From the NCBI GenBank assembly GCA_002790175.1, contig PFUQ01000199.1:1-14761 (forward strand): a DNA stretch of 14,761 nt, written 5' to 3'. This document shows, one piece after another, positions 6,279-14,761 of this stretch. This DNA is from Flavobacteriales bacterium CG_4_9_14_3_um_filter_32_8 (GTDB lineage: Bacteria; Bacteroidota; Bacteroidia; Flavobacteriales_E; Vicingaceae). The notes beneath the pieces are model-generated. The model was not told where the DNA came from. It ran no database searches and saw only the letters and a list, made by a program, of their open reading frames with translations. Numbering within the stretch: position 1 is the first letter of the stretch; each line of letters opens with the position of its first letter. The position numbers and the translations under genes are program-made.

Positions 6279-6336
6279 ATCTAAATCCATAAGGTTTAGA
6301 TTCTAGGTCGTTTAATTACGAAATAGAATCTAAACC
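6279..6336 (+). promoter_or_regulatory. Two mutually exclusive hairpins after rplL: candidate attenuator
   Basis: Hairpin A pairs 6279-6288 with 6293-6301 (9 bp, one bulged T at 6286, 4-nt loop ATAA). Hairpin B pairs 6293-6305 with 6324-6336 (13 bp, perfect), topped by a GG/AA internal loop and a 4-bp TCGT/ACGA stem (6308-6311 with 6318-6321). Both need 6293-6301, so only one can form. A weak T-rich stretch (GTTTTGTGCTT) follows B. Hairpin A starts eight nt after the rplL stop codon, so a terminating ribosome would cover its left arm. E. coli also has an attenuator and an RNase III site in this gap. The switch function is inference. Confidence 0.6.
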
Positions 6337-6382
6337 GTTTTGTGCTTATAGACTTATACACTCCAAGTAAATGGAAAACTGA

Positions 6383-6402
6383 GATCCCGAATAATCGGGA
6401 TT
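6383..6402 (+). repeat. GC-rich hairpin in the rplL-rpoB gap
   Basis: ATCCCGA (6384-6390) pairs with TCGGGAT (6395-6401) around the loop ATAA, and a G-T pair (6383/6402) extends it. It is the most stable small stem in this gap. Behind it comes TTGATTTG rather than a T-run, so it is not a typical terminator. It could be an RNase or protein site in the rpoB leader. Confidence 0.5.
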
Positions 6403-6437
6403 GATTTGCAAAGAGTTATATTATTTTATAAAACTAA

Positions 6438-6455
6438 TACCTCCAACTTGAGGTA
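6438..6455 (+). repeat. Hairpin 30 nt before the rpoB start
   Basis: TACCTC (6438-6443) pairs with GAGGTA (6450-6455) with a 6-nt loop. The right arm GAGGTA is the only Shine-Dalgarno-like string near rpoB, but it is 30 nt from the ATG, too far for normal use, and is locked in the stem. Confidence 0.4.
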
Positions 6456-6485
6456 ATTTAATAATAACTAAACTCATTTACATAA

Positions 6486-9400
6486 ATGAACAAACCGTTA
6501 GTTCAAGCAAAAAAGGCTGAAAGAATTAGTTTTGCCTCCACTAAAAGTCAGTTATCTTACCCTGATTTCTTAGATATTCAATTAAAATCATTTCATGAAT
6601 TTTTTCAACTAGAAACAACTCCAGAAAATAGAGAACAAGAAGGACTATTTAATGTTTTTAGTGAAAATTTTCCTATAACAGATGCTAGAAATCAATTTGT
6701 TTTAGAATTTCAGGATTATTTTGTTGACCCTCCTCGTTATTCTATTGATGAATGTATCGAAAGAGGCTTGACCTATAGTGTGCCCTTAAAAGCGAAGTTA
6801 AAACTATATTGTACTGATCCAGAACACGAAGATTTTGAGACAATAGTTCAAGATGTTTATCTAGGAAAGATACCTTATATGACTAACAAAGGTACATTTG
6901 TTATCAACGGTGCTGAACGAGTAATAGTTTCTCAATTACACAGATCTCCAGGGGTGTTTTTTGGTCAAAGTTTTCATGCCAATGGAACTAAATTGTATTC
7001 TGCGAGAGTAATTCCTTTTAAAGGTTCTTGGATTGAATTTGCTACAGACATTAACAATGTGATGTATGCTTATATTGATAGGAAGAAAAAATTACCAGTA
7101 ACCACTCTTTTTAGAGCTATTGGTTATGAAACAGATAAAGAAATATTAGAATTATTTGATTTAGCTGACGAAGTAAAAGTTAGTGTATCTGGACTTAAAA
7201 AAATATTAGGAAGAAAATTAGCTGCTAGAGTATTGAAAACTTGGGTAGAAGATTTTGTTGATGAAGATACTGGAGAGGTTGTGACAATAGAAAGAAATGA
7301 AGTAATAATAGACCGTGAAACTGTTCTTGAAAAAGAGCATATTGATTTAATTGTTGATTCAGGATCTAAAACAATTATTCTTCACAAAGAAAATGTAAAC
7401 TCAGCCGATTATGCAATTATTTATAACACATTGCAAAAAGATCCTTCTAACTCAGAAAAAGAAGCTGTTGAACACATTTATCGTCAATTAAGAAATGCTG
7501 AACCACCAGACGTAGAAACTGCTAGAGGAGTGATTGATAAATTATTCTTCTCAGAAACTAGATATGATTTAGGTGAAGTAGGAAGGTTTAGAATTAATAA
7601 AAAATTAGGATTAGATGTATCTGTAGATGTTAGAACATTATCTAGAGAAGATATCATTTCTATTATTAAATATTTAATTGAGTTAATTAACTCTAAAACT
7701 TTGGTTGATGATATCGATCACTTAAGTAATAGAAGAGTAAGAACTGTTGGTGAACAATTATACAATCAATTTGGAGTGGGACTTTCAAGAATGGCAAGAA
7801 CAATTCGCGAAAGAATGAATGTTAGAGATAACGAAGTGTTCACTCCATCCGATTTGATAAATGCAAAAACATTATCTTCTGTCATCAACTCATTTTTTGG
7901 AACTAACGCACTATCTCAATTTATGGATCAAACCAATCCATTATCTGAGATAACACACAAAAGAAGAATGTCTGCTTTAGGACCTGGAGGTCTTTCAAGA
8001 GAAAGAGCAGGATTCGAAGTTCGAGATGTTCACTATACTCATTATGGAAGATTATGTCCTATTGAAACCCCAGAGGGTCCTAATATTGGTCTGATTTCAT
8101 CATTATGTGTTTTTGCAAAAGTAAATAAACTCGGTTTTATTGAAACACCTTACCGTCATGTTGAAGACGGTAAAGTTAACTTGAAAAAAGAAGTAATTTA
8201 CTTAAGTGCAGAGGAAGAAAATACAAAAGTAATTGCACAAGCAAATGCAAAAATTGATGACAAAGGAAATTTTCTAACTGAAAGAGTAAAATCAAGATTA
8301 GAAGGAGACTTTCCTGTTGCCTTACCGAAGGACATTAATTTAATGGATGTTGCCCCAAATCAAATTGCTTCTATAGCTGCCTCATTAATTCCCTTCTTAG
8401 AAAATGATGATGCAAACAGAGCCTTGATGGGTTCCAACATGATGCGTCAAGCAGTTCCATTAATTAATTCAGAAGCTCCAATAGTTGGTACAGGACTTGA
8501 AGCTAGAGTGGCACAAGATTCTAGAGTACTTATTAATGCAGAAGGATCAGGTATTGTTGATTATGTTGATGCAAATACGATTACAATCAAATACGATAGA
8601 ACAGAAGATGAAAAATTAGTAAGTTTTAATGGAGATAAAACATCTTATAACTTATCTAAATTTCAGAAAACAAACCAAAATACTTGTGTGAACCTTTCCC
8701 CAATTGTTGTTAAAGGACAAAAAGTTGAAAAAGGTGAAGTTTTATGTGAAGGTTATGCTACTCAAAATGGAGAGTTAGCTTTAGGAAGAAACCTTAAAGT
8801 TGCATTTATGCCTTGGAAAGGTTATAATTTTGAGGACGCAATTGTAATATCTGAAAAAGTTGTAAAAGACGATATTTTTACCTCAGTTCATATTGAAGAA
8901 TTTTCTTCTGAAGTTAGAGACACAAAAAGAGGTTTAGAAGAATTAACAGCAGACATCCCTAATGTTAGTGAAGAAGCGACTAAAGACTTAGACGAAAATG
9001 GTATCATTAGAATTGGAGCAGAAGTTCAAGAAGGTGATATTCTTATTGGTAAAATAACCCCGAAAGGAGAAACAGACCCTACCCCAGAAGAAAAATTATT
9101 AAGAGCAATTTTTGGCGATAAAGCTGGCGATGTTAAAGATGCATCATTAAAAGTTAGACCTTCGGTTAAAGGTGTTGTTGTTGGTAAAAAATTATTTCAA
9201 AGAGTAATAAAAGACAAAAAAGTTAGAGCAGAAGAAAAAAATATCATTGCTAGATTAGACATAGAATATAATAATGAAATTGGTGAATTAAAAAAAGAAC
9301 TAATTAATAAATTATTTACCGTAGTTAACGGAAAAACTTGTCAAGGAATTGTCAATTATTACAATGAGGAGATTGTTGCTAAAGGAAGTAAATTCTCAAT

Positions 9401-10310
9401 AAAAGTATTAGAAAAAATAGATGATTACTTATTTATTGATTCTAAGAACTGGACAACATCAGAAGACCTAAATGAATTAGTTAAACAAATACTTAACAAT
9501 CACAGCATTAAAGTAAATGAAATATTAGGCTTTTATAAAAGAAAAAAATATGCAATTTCTGTTGGTGACGAATTACCACAAGGTATCATTAAACTAGCAA
9601 AAGTATATTTAGCTAAAAAAAGAAAACTTAAGGTTGGTGATAAAATGGCTGGAAGACATGGTAATAAGGGTATTGTTTCAAATATTGTTCGAGAAGAAGA
9701 TATGCCTTATTTAGAAGATGGGACTCCAGTTGATATTGTTTTAAATCCACTTGGAGTACCTTCAAGGATGAACCTTGGTCAAGTATATGAAACAGTACTT
9801 GGATGGGCTGGACAAAAATTAGGTGAAAAATTTGCAACACCTATATTTGACGGAGCATCAGTAGAAGAAATTAATGACTATTGTATTAAAGCTGGGGTAC
9901 CTCAATATGGTAGAACCTATTTATATGATGGTGGTACAGGAGAACGATTTGATCAACCAGCAACAGTTGGAGTTATCTACATGTTAAAATTAGGTCATTT
10001 AATTGACGATAAAATGCATGCACGTTCTATTGGACCATACTCATTAATTACCCAACAACCTTTAGGTGGTAAAGCACAGTTTGGTGGACAAAGGTTTGGA
10101 GAAATGGAAGTTTGGGCATTAGAAGCATTTGGTGCAGCAAACATTCTTCAAGAAATCTTAACAATAAAGTCTGACGATGTAAGAGGAAGAGCAAAAGCTT
10201 ATGAAGCAATAGTTAAAGGAGAAGAAATGCCAACACCAGGTATTCCCGAATCATTTAACGTTTTGCTACATGAATTAAGAGGTTTAGCTCTAAACATTAC
10301 AATGGACTAA
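6486..10310 (+). CDS. rpoB: DNA-directed RNA polymerase beta subunit
   Basis: RpoB forms one pincer and part of the active centre of RNA polymerase. The 1274-aa length fits Bacteroidota. The N-terminal protrusion and lobe domains fill about 1-460. The rifampicin region lies at about 472-502 ([19 protein letters not shown]) with the Q, D, H, R, S and L contact residues of E. coli numbers 513, 516, 526, 529, 531 and 533 intact, so no resistance change is seen; N518T and I530M differences look lineage-specific. [14 protein letters not shown] follows. The active-site lysine motif [13 protein letters not shown] is near 1053-1065, and the clamp part [14 protein letters not shown] is near the C-terminus. 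The 214-nt gap ahead has hairpins but no clear promoter. rpoC starts 37 nt later. Confidence 0.98.
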   Translation: MNKPLVQAKKAERISFASTKSQLSYPDFLDIQLKSFHEFFQLETTPENREQEGLFNVFSENFPITDARNQFVLEFQDYFVDPPRYSIDECIERGLTYSVPLKAKLKLYCTDPEHEDFETIVQDVYLGKIPYMTNKGTFVINGAERVIVSQLHRSPGVFFGQSFHANGTKLYSARVIPFKGSWIEFATDINNVMYAYIDRKKKLPVTTLFRAIGYETDKEILELFDLADEVKVSVSGLKKILGRKLAARVLKTWVEDFVDEDTGEVVTIERNEVIIDRETVLEKEHIDLIVDSGSKTIILHKENVNSADYAIIYNTLQKDPSNSEKEAVEHIYRQLRNAEPPDVETARGVIDKLFFSETRYDLGEVGRFRINKKLGLDVSVDVRTLSREDIISIIKYLIELINSKTLVDDIDHLSNRRVRTVGEQLYNQFGVGLSRMARTIRERMNVRDNEVFTPSDLINAKTLSSVINSFFGTNALSQFMDQTNPLSEITHKRRMSALGPGGLSRERAGFEVRDVHYTHYGRLCPIETPEGPNIGLISSLCVFAKVNKLGFIETPYRHVEDGKVNLKKEVIYLSAEEENTKVIAQANAKIDDKGNFLTERVKSRLEGDFPVALPKDINLMDVAPNQIASIAASLIPFLENDDANRALMGSNMMRQAVPLINSEAPIVGTGLEARVAQDSRVLINAEGSGIVDYVDANTITIKYDRTEDEKLVSFNGDKTSYNLSKFQKTNQNTCVNLSPIVVKGQKVEKGEVLCEGYATQNGELALGRNLKVAFMPWKGYNFEDAIVISEKVVKDDIFTSVHIEEFSSEVRDTKRGLEELTADIPNVSEEATKDLDENGIIRIGAEVQEGDILIGKITPKGETDPTPEEKLLRAIFGDKAGDVKDASLKVRPSVKGVVVGKKLFQRVIKDKKVRAEEKNIIARLDIEYNNEIGELKKELINKLFTVVNGKTCQGIVNYYNEEIVAKGSKFSIKVLEKIDDYLFIDSKNWTTSEDLNELVKQILNNHSIKVNEILGFYKRKKYAISVGDELPQGIIKLAKVYLAKKRKLKVGDKMAGRHGNKGIVSNIVREEDMPYLEDGTPVDIVLNPLGVPSRMNLGQVYETVLGWAGQKLGEKFATPIFDGASVEEINDYCIKAGVPQYGRTYLYDGGTGERFDQPATVGVIYMLKLGHLIDDKMHARSIGPYSLITQQPLGGKAQFGGQRFGEMEVWALEAFGAANILQEILTIKSDDVRGRAKAYEAIVKGEEMPTPGIPESFNVLLHELRGLALNITMD

Positions 10311-10347
10311 TTAAAATAATTTTTGAACATTCAAATATTTCTATAAT

Positions 10348-13300
10348 ATGGCTTTTAAGCACGATAATAACCAAACCAGCAGTAATTTTTCAAAAATTAC
10401 AATCAGTTTATCATCTCCCGAATTAATCCTAGAAAGATCTAGTGGAGAAGTATTAAAACCTGAAACGATTAACTATAGAACCTATAAACCAGAAAGAGAT
10501 GGGTTATTCTGCGAAAGAATATTTGGTCCAATAAAAGATTGGGAATGTCACTGTGGAAAATACAAAAGAATAAGATACAAAGGTATTATTTGTGATCGTT
10601 GTGGTGTTGAAGTTACAGAGAAAAAAGTAAGAAGAGAAAGAATGGGTCACATCTCATTAGTGGTTCCGGTTGCTCATATTTGGTACTTCAAGTCTTTACC
10701 TAATAAAATTGGTTATCTTTTAGGGTTACCTACTAAAAAATTAGATACCATCATCTATTATGAAAGGTATGTAGTTGTTAATGCTGCAGGAGCAAAAAAT
10801 ACTGACGGTGAACCAGTTCAATACTTAGATTTTTTAACTGAAGAAGAGTATCTTGATGTGTTAGATTCTTTACCTAAAGAAAATCAGTATTTAGACGATT
10901 CGGATCCTAATAAATTTTTAGCTAAAATGGGTGCTGATGCACTTTATGAATTACTAAAAAGATTAGATTTAGATACTTTATCTTTCGATTTGAGACATCA
11001 AGCAAATATTGAAACCTCTCAACAAAGAAAAAATGAAGCATTAAAAAGACTTCAAGTTGTTGAATCTTTCAGGTCTGCCAATAAAAGAATTGAAAATAGA
11101 CCAGAGTGGATGATTATAAAAGTTGTTCCAGTAATTCCACCAGAACTTCGACCATTAGTTCCACTTGATGGAGGACGATTTGCAACCTCTGATTTAAATG
11201 ACTTATACAGAAGAGTTATCATTAGAAATAATCGACTAAAAAGATTAATTGAAATTAAAGCTCCTGATGTAATTTTACGTAACGAAAAACGTATGTTACA
11301 AGAATCTGTTGATGCATTATTTGATAACTCAAGAAAATCAAGTGCTGTAAAAACAGACGCAAATAGAGCTCTAAAATCTTTATCAGATAGTTTAAAAGGT
11401 AAATCAGGACGATTCCGTCAAAACTTATTAGGTAAAAGGGTTGATTATTCTGCACGATCTGTAATTGTTGTTGGACCAGATTTGAAACTACATGAATGTG
11501 GTATTCCTAAAGATATGGCTGCTGAATTATTTAAACCTTTTGTCATTCGTAAACTTATCGAAAGAGGGATTGTTAAAACAGTTAAATCAGCCAAAAAAAT
11601 AGTTGATAAAAAAGAACCTATTGTTTGGGATATTTTAGAGAATGTTTTAAAAGGTCATCCTGTATTATTAAACAGAGCTCCTACTCTACACCGTTTAGGT
11701 ATTCAAGCTTTTCAGCCAAAATTAATTGAAGGAAAAGCAATCCGCTTACACCCATTAGTTTGTACTGCATTTAATGCCGATTTTGATGGTGACCAGATGG
11801 CGGTGCATTTACCACTTTGTAATGCTGCAATATTAGAAGCACAACTATTAATGTTAGCCTCACATAATATTTTGAACCCTGCAAATGGTACTCCAGTTAC
11901 ACTTCCTTCTCAAGATATGGTTCTTGGTCTTTATTACTTGACCAAAGAAAGACAATCGACAAAAGAAAATCTGATAAAAGGAGAAGGAAAAACCTTCTAT
12001 TCACCAGAAGAAGTAATTATTGCTAATAATGAAGGAAAATTACATATTCACGCAAAAATAAAGGTTAAAACTAAAGATTTAGAAGATGGTAAAATAATTG
12101 ATAAAATACTTGAAACTACAACGGGTAAAGTTATTTTTAATGAATGTGTTCCTAATGAAGTCGGTTATATCAACGAACTATTAACTAAAAAATCACTTAG
12201 AGATATTATCGGTAACATTCTTAAAGTAACGGGAACATCTAGAACTGTTGAATTTTTGGATGATATTAAAAATTTAGGTTATCAAATGGCATTTAAAGGA
12301 GGGTTATCATTTAACCTGAATGACATTATGATTCCTGAAGAAAAAAAGAAAATGGTTGCAGATGCTACCATTCAAGTTGAAGAGGTGATGTCTAACTATA
12401 ACATGGGATTTATAACTAACAATGAACGTTATAACCAAATTATTGATATTTGGACACATACCAATACTAGATTAACAAACACGTTGATGACGAACCTTAA
12501 AAACGATCAGCAAGGATTTAACTCTATTTATATGATGTTTGATTCTGGTGCGAGGGGTTCTAAAGAACAAATTAGACAATTATCTGGTATGAGAGGTTTG
12601 ATGGCAAAACCACAAAAATCTGGTAGTGCTGGACAAGAAATTATTGAAAATCCAATTTTAGCCAACTTTAAAGAAGGACTATCTGTATTAGAATACTTTA
12701 TTTCTACTCACGGTGCCCGAAAAGGTTTGGCGGATACTGCACTTAAAACAGCCGATGCTGGTTATTTAACTAGAAGATTGGTTGATGTTGCACAAGATGT
12801 GGTAATAACAGACGAAGATTGTGGAACTTTAAGAGGTTTAACAGCTAGCTCACTCAAAAACAATGATGATGTTGTAGAATCTCTTTATGACAGAGTTTTA
12901 GGAAGAACCTCAGTACACGATATTTACATTCCTGGAACCGAAGAATTAGTTGTTGCTTCAGGAGAACAAATTACTGAAGAAATTGCCCAAGTAATTGAAA
13001 ACTCAACTATTGATGAAGTTGAAATTAGATCAGTATTAACCTGCGAACAAAAAAGAGGAGTTTGTGCAAAATGTTATGGCAGAAACTTAGCTACAGGAAG
13101 AATGGTTCAACGTGGAGAAGCAGTTGGAGTAATAGCTGCTCAATCAATTGGTGAGCCAGGAACACAATTAACACTTAGAACTTTCCATATTGGTGGTACA
13201 GCATCGAAAATTACAGGTATTTCTAGTATTGAAGCTAAATATGATGGTAAAATCGAAATAGAAGAATTAAGAACATTAACCAAGAAAAATGAAGATGGAA

Positions 13301-14670
13301 AAGACATTGAAGTTGTTGTTGGTCGTTCTGCAGAAATGAAGATTATTGATACAAAAACCAACATTGTCTTAACAACTGGTAATATTCCTTATGGTTCACA
13401 AATTTATATCAAAGATAAAACCATAGTTAAAAAAGGAGATTTAATTTGTAAATGGGATCCATACAACGCTGTTATTCTTACGGAAGTAGATGGAACTGTT
13501 GCTTTTGAAAACTTTGAATTAGGTCTTACTTATAAAGAAGAATCTGATGAGCAAACAGGATTTACCGAAAAGGTAATTTCTGATATAAAAGATAAGAAAA
13601 AAATACCAGTATTGACTATTGTTGACGGCAAGAAAAATCTTCTTAGAACTTATAACTTACCTGTTGGTTCTCATATTATCGTAGATGAAGGAAATAAAGT
13701 AAAAGGTGGTGATATTTTAGTTAAAATACCAAGAGTTGCTGGAGGAACAGCAGATATTACTGGTGGTTTACCAAGAATAACTGAATTGTTTGAAGCTAGA
13801 AATCCTTCTAATCCAGCAGTTGTATCTGAAATAGATGGAATTGTATCTTTTGGTAAAATTAAAAGAGGTAATCGTGAAGTTATTATTGAATCAAGAACTG
13901 GAGAAGTTAAAACTTATTTAGTTAACTTATCTAAACACATTTTAGTTCAAGAAAATGATTTTATTAAAGCTGGAGTACCATTATCAGAGGGTTCTATAAC
14001 TCCATCAGATATATTGGCAATTAAAGGACCAACTGTAGTTCAAGAATACATTGTAAATGAAGTACAAGAAGTTTACCGATTACAAGGTGTGAAGATTAAT
14101 GACAAACACTTTGAGGTAATTGTTAGACAAATGATGCAAAAAGTTTACATTGAAGATCCAGGAGACACTAAATTTTTAGAAAAATCTATTGTCAATAAAA
14201 AAGATTTTATGGAAGAAAACGATTGGATTTTTGATAAGCTAATTGTTGTAGATGGAGGAGAATCTGACATAATAAAACCTGGTCAAATTGTTTCACACAG
14301 ACAGTTAAGAGACGAAAATTCTAAACTAAAAAGAATGGATAAAGAAATCGTTTCTACACGTGAAGCTATTCCAGCAACTTCAAGTCCAATTCTACAAGGT
14401 ATCACAAGGGCTTCTTTACAAACAGATAGCTTTATTTCTGCTGCTTCATTTCAAGAAACAACAAAAGTATTAAATGAGGCTGCTGTTAGTGGTAAGATAG
14501 ATTACTTAAAAGGCTTAAAAGAAAATGTGATTGTAGGTAAATTAATACCAGCAGGTACAGGTTTAAAGAGCTACAGAGATATGATTGTTGGATCAAAAGA
14601 AGAATACGATCAATTAATAGCAGCAAAAAATGACTCTGTGTTAGAAAAATCAATCTCAAAAACGCCCTGA
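10348..14670 (+). CDS. rpoC: DNA-directed RNA polymerase beta' subunit
   Basis: RpoC carries the catalytic magnesium. The 1440-aa length is close to the family norm in this phylum. The first zinc finger is C67, C69, C82, C85 (CHCG...CDRCG). The catalytic motif NADFDGD spans 476-482, with D478, D480 and D482. The second zinc site is C825, C899, C906, C909. The trigger loop [19 protein letters not shown] follows near 930-950, and the C-terminal region ends after [13 protein letters not shown]. The last residues (SISKTP) are coded by unusually GC-rich codons and the stop is TGA, the only TGA here. They sit at a sharp composition change, so the true C-terminus may be replaced. The gap after rpoB holds only a small TTTGA/TCAAA dyad. 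Confidence 0.96.
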   Translation: MAFKHDNNQTSSNFSKITISLSSPELILERSSGEVLKPETINYRTYKPERDGLFCERIFGPIKDWECHCGKYKRIRYKGIICDRCGVEVTEKKVRRERMGHISLVVPVAHIWYFKSLPNKIGYLLGLPTKKLDTIIYYERYVVVNAAGAKNTDGEPVQYLDFLTEEEYLDVLDSLPKENQYLDDSDPNKFLAKMGADALYELLKRLDLDTLSFDLRHQANIETSQQRKNEALKRLQVVESFRSANKRIENRPEWMIIKVVPVIPPELRPLVPLDGGRFATSDLNDLYRRVIIRNNRLKRLIEIKAPDVILRNEKRMLQESVDALFDNSRKSSAVKTDANRALKSLSDSLKGKSGRFRQNLLGKRVDYSARSVIVVGPDLKLHECGIPKDMAAELFKPFVIRKLIERGIVKTVKSAKKIVDKKEPIVWDILENVLKGHPVLLNRAPTLHRLGIQAFQPKLIEGKAIRLHPLVCTAFNADFDGDQMAVHLPLCNAAILEAQLLMLASHNILNPANGTPVTLPSQDMVLGLYYLTKERQSTKENLIKGEGKTFYSPEEVIIANNEGKLHIHAKIKVKTKDLEDGKIIDKILETTTGKVIFNECVPNEVGYINELLTKKSLRDIIGNILKVTGTSRTVEFLDDIKNLGYQMAFKGGLSFNLNDIMIPEEKKKMVADATIQVEEVMSNYNMGFITNNERYNQIIDIWTHTNTRLTNTLMTNLKNDQQGFNSIYMMFDSGARGSKEQIRQLSGMRGLMAKPQKSGSAGQEIIENPILANFKEGLSVLEYFISTHGARKGLADTALKTADAGYLTRRLVDVAQDVVITDEDCGTLRGLTASSLKNNDDVVESLYDRVLGRTSVHDIYIPGTEELVVASGEQITEEIAQVIENSTIDEVEIRSVLTCEQKRGVCAKCYGRNLATGRMVQRGEAVGVIAAQSIGEPGTQLTLRTFHIGGTASKITGISSIEAKYDGKIEIEELRTLTKKNEDGKDIEVVVGRSAEMKIIDTKTNIVLTTGNIPYGSQIYIKDKTIVKKGDLICKWDPYNAVILTEVDGTVAFENFELGLTYKEESDEQTGFTEKVISDIKDKKKIPVLTIVDGKKNLLRTYNLPVGSHIIVDEGNKVKGGDILVKIPRVAGGTADITGGLPRITELFEARNPSNPAVVSEIDGIVSFGKIKRGNREVIIESRTGEVKTYLVNLSKHILVQENDFIKAGVPLSEGSITPSDILAIKGPTVVQEYIVNEVQEVYRLQGVKINDKHFEVIVRQMMQKVYIEDPGDTKFLEKSIVNKKDFMEENDWIFDKLIVVDGGESDIIKPGQIVSHRQLRDENSKLKRMDKEIVSTREAIPATSSPILQGITRASLQTDSFISAASFQETTKVLNEAAVSGKIDYLKGLKENVIVGKLIPAGTGLKSYRDMIVGSKEEYDQLIAAKNDSVLEKSISKTP

Positions 14671-14761
14671 GTCCTGTCCACAGATGCTTCCAAAGGCAAC
14701 CCGTTTATATGTTGTGAACGTTCTTCTCTGAGCACAGCACTCACTCTAGCATCCTTCCGCG
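14671..14761. other. GC-rich tail of unknown origin
   Basis: I counted 46 G or C in these 91 bases (51%), against 19 of 60 (32%) in 14581-14640. The change begins near 14655-14662, inside the last rpoC codons. There is no terminator for rpoC. A minus-strand frame from 14759 is open across the boundary down to a stop at 14610-14612 (about 50 codons), and the + frame behind the rpoC stop is also open. I do not recognise either product. It may be a mobile-element edge, a repeat at a contig end, or an assembly chimera. Confidence 0.6.

Noticed and set aside
6405..6429. Possible rpoB promoter (TTTG at 6405, TATTTTAT at 6422)
   Set aside because: The spacing is 13 nt rather than about 19, and the -7 box matches TAnnTTTG poorly.
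7896..7991. Rifampicin-resistance changes in rpoB
   Set aside because: All main contact residues are the sensitive type; the two differences seen are not at main resistance positions.
10321..10336. Small TTTGA/TCAAA dyad between rpoB and rpoC
   Set aside because: A five-base AT-rich stem is too weak and too likely by chance.
14610..14759. Minus-strand 50-codon open frame across the end of rpoC as a real gene
   Set aside because: It spans a composition break, has no recognisable motif, and about half of it is antisense to rpoC; kept only as part of the tail observation.

Overview
The window is a conserved informational (housekeeping) locus of a low-GC member of the Bacteroidota, most likely Flavobacteriia. 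The evidence is an AT-rich base composition, Bacteroidota-type protein variants, no Shine-Dalgarno sequence in front of any gene, five tRNA genes without an encoded CCA tail, and one clear Bacteroidota-type promoter (TTTG, 19 nt, TAnnTTTG). All genes lie on the + strand.

Layout. Bases 1-88 hold no gene, only a 19-bp inverted repeat that touches the first start codon. Then come a XerC/XerD-type tyrosine recombinase (89-970) and a short ribosome hibernation factor (985-1290), closed by a strong intrinsic terminator at 1346-1376. The promoter for the next unit overlaps that terminator. It drives tRNA-Thr(TGT), tRNA-Tyr(GTA), tRNA-Gly(TCC), tRNA-Thr(GGT) and tuf, the same order as the E. coli thrU-tyrU-glyT-thrT-tufB operon. 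tRNA-Trp(CCA), secE and nusG follow, then rplK, rplA, rplJ, rplL, and finally rpoB and rpoC. No gap without a gene exceeds 300 bases; the longest, 6272-6485 between rplL and rpoB, is rich in RNA structure.

How the genes work together. The tRNAs, EF-Tu, ribosomal stalk proteins (L10, L7/L12), L11 and L1 serve translation. NusG links RNA polymerase (RpoB, RpoC) to the ribosome. SecE is part of the protein export channel. The hibernation factor stores idle ribosomes, and the recombinase probably resolves chromosome dimers.

The proteins look ordinary and I see no new protein system. The interesting signals are non-coding: two mutually exclusive hairpins between rplL and rpoB that look like an attenuator switch; a promoter that fires from inside the preceding terminator; a hairpin touching the recombinase start codon; a covarying A19-U56 pair in tRNA-Gly; and a partial copy of the tRNA-Trp 3' end. 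The last ~91-100 bases have 51% GC (46 of 91 counted), unlike everything before them, and may be a foreign insertion, a repeat edge or an assembly chimera.
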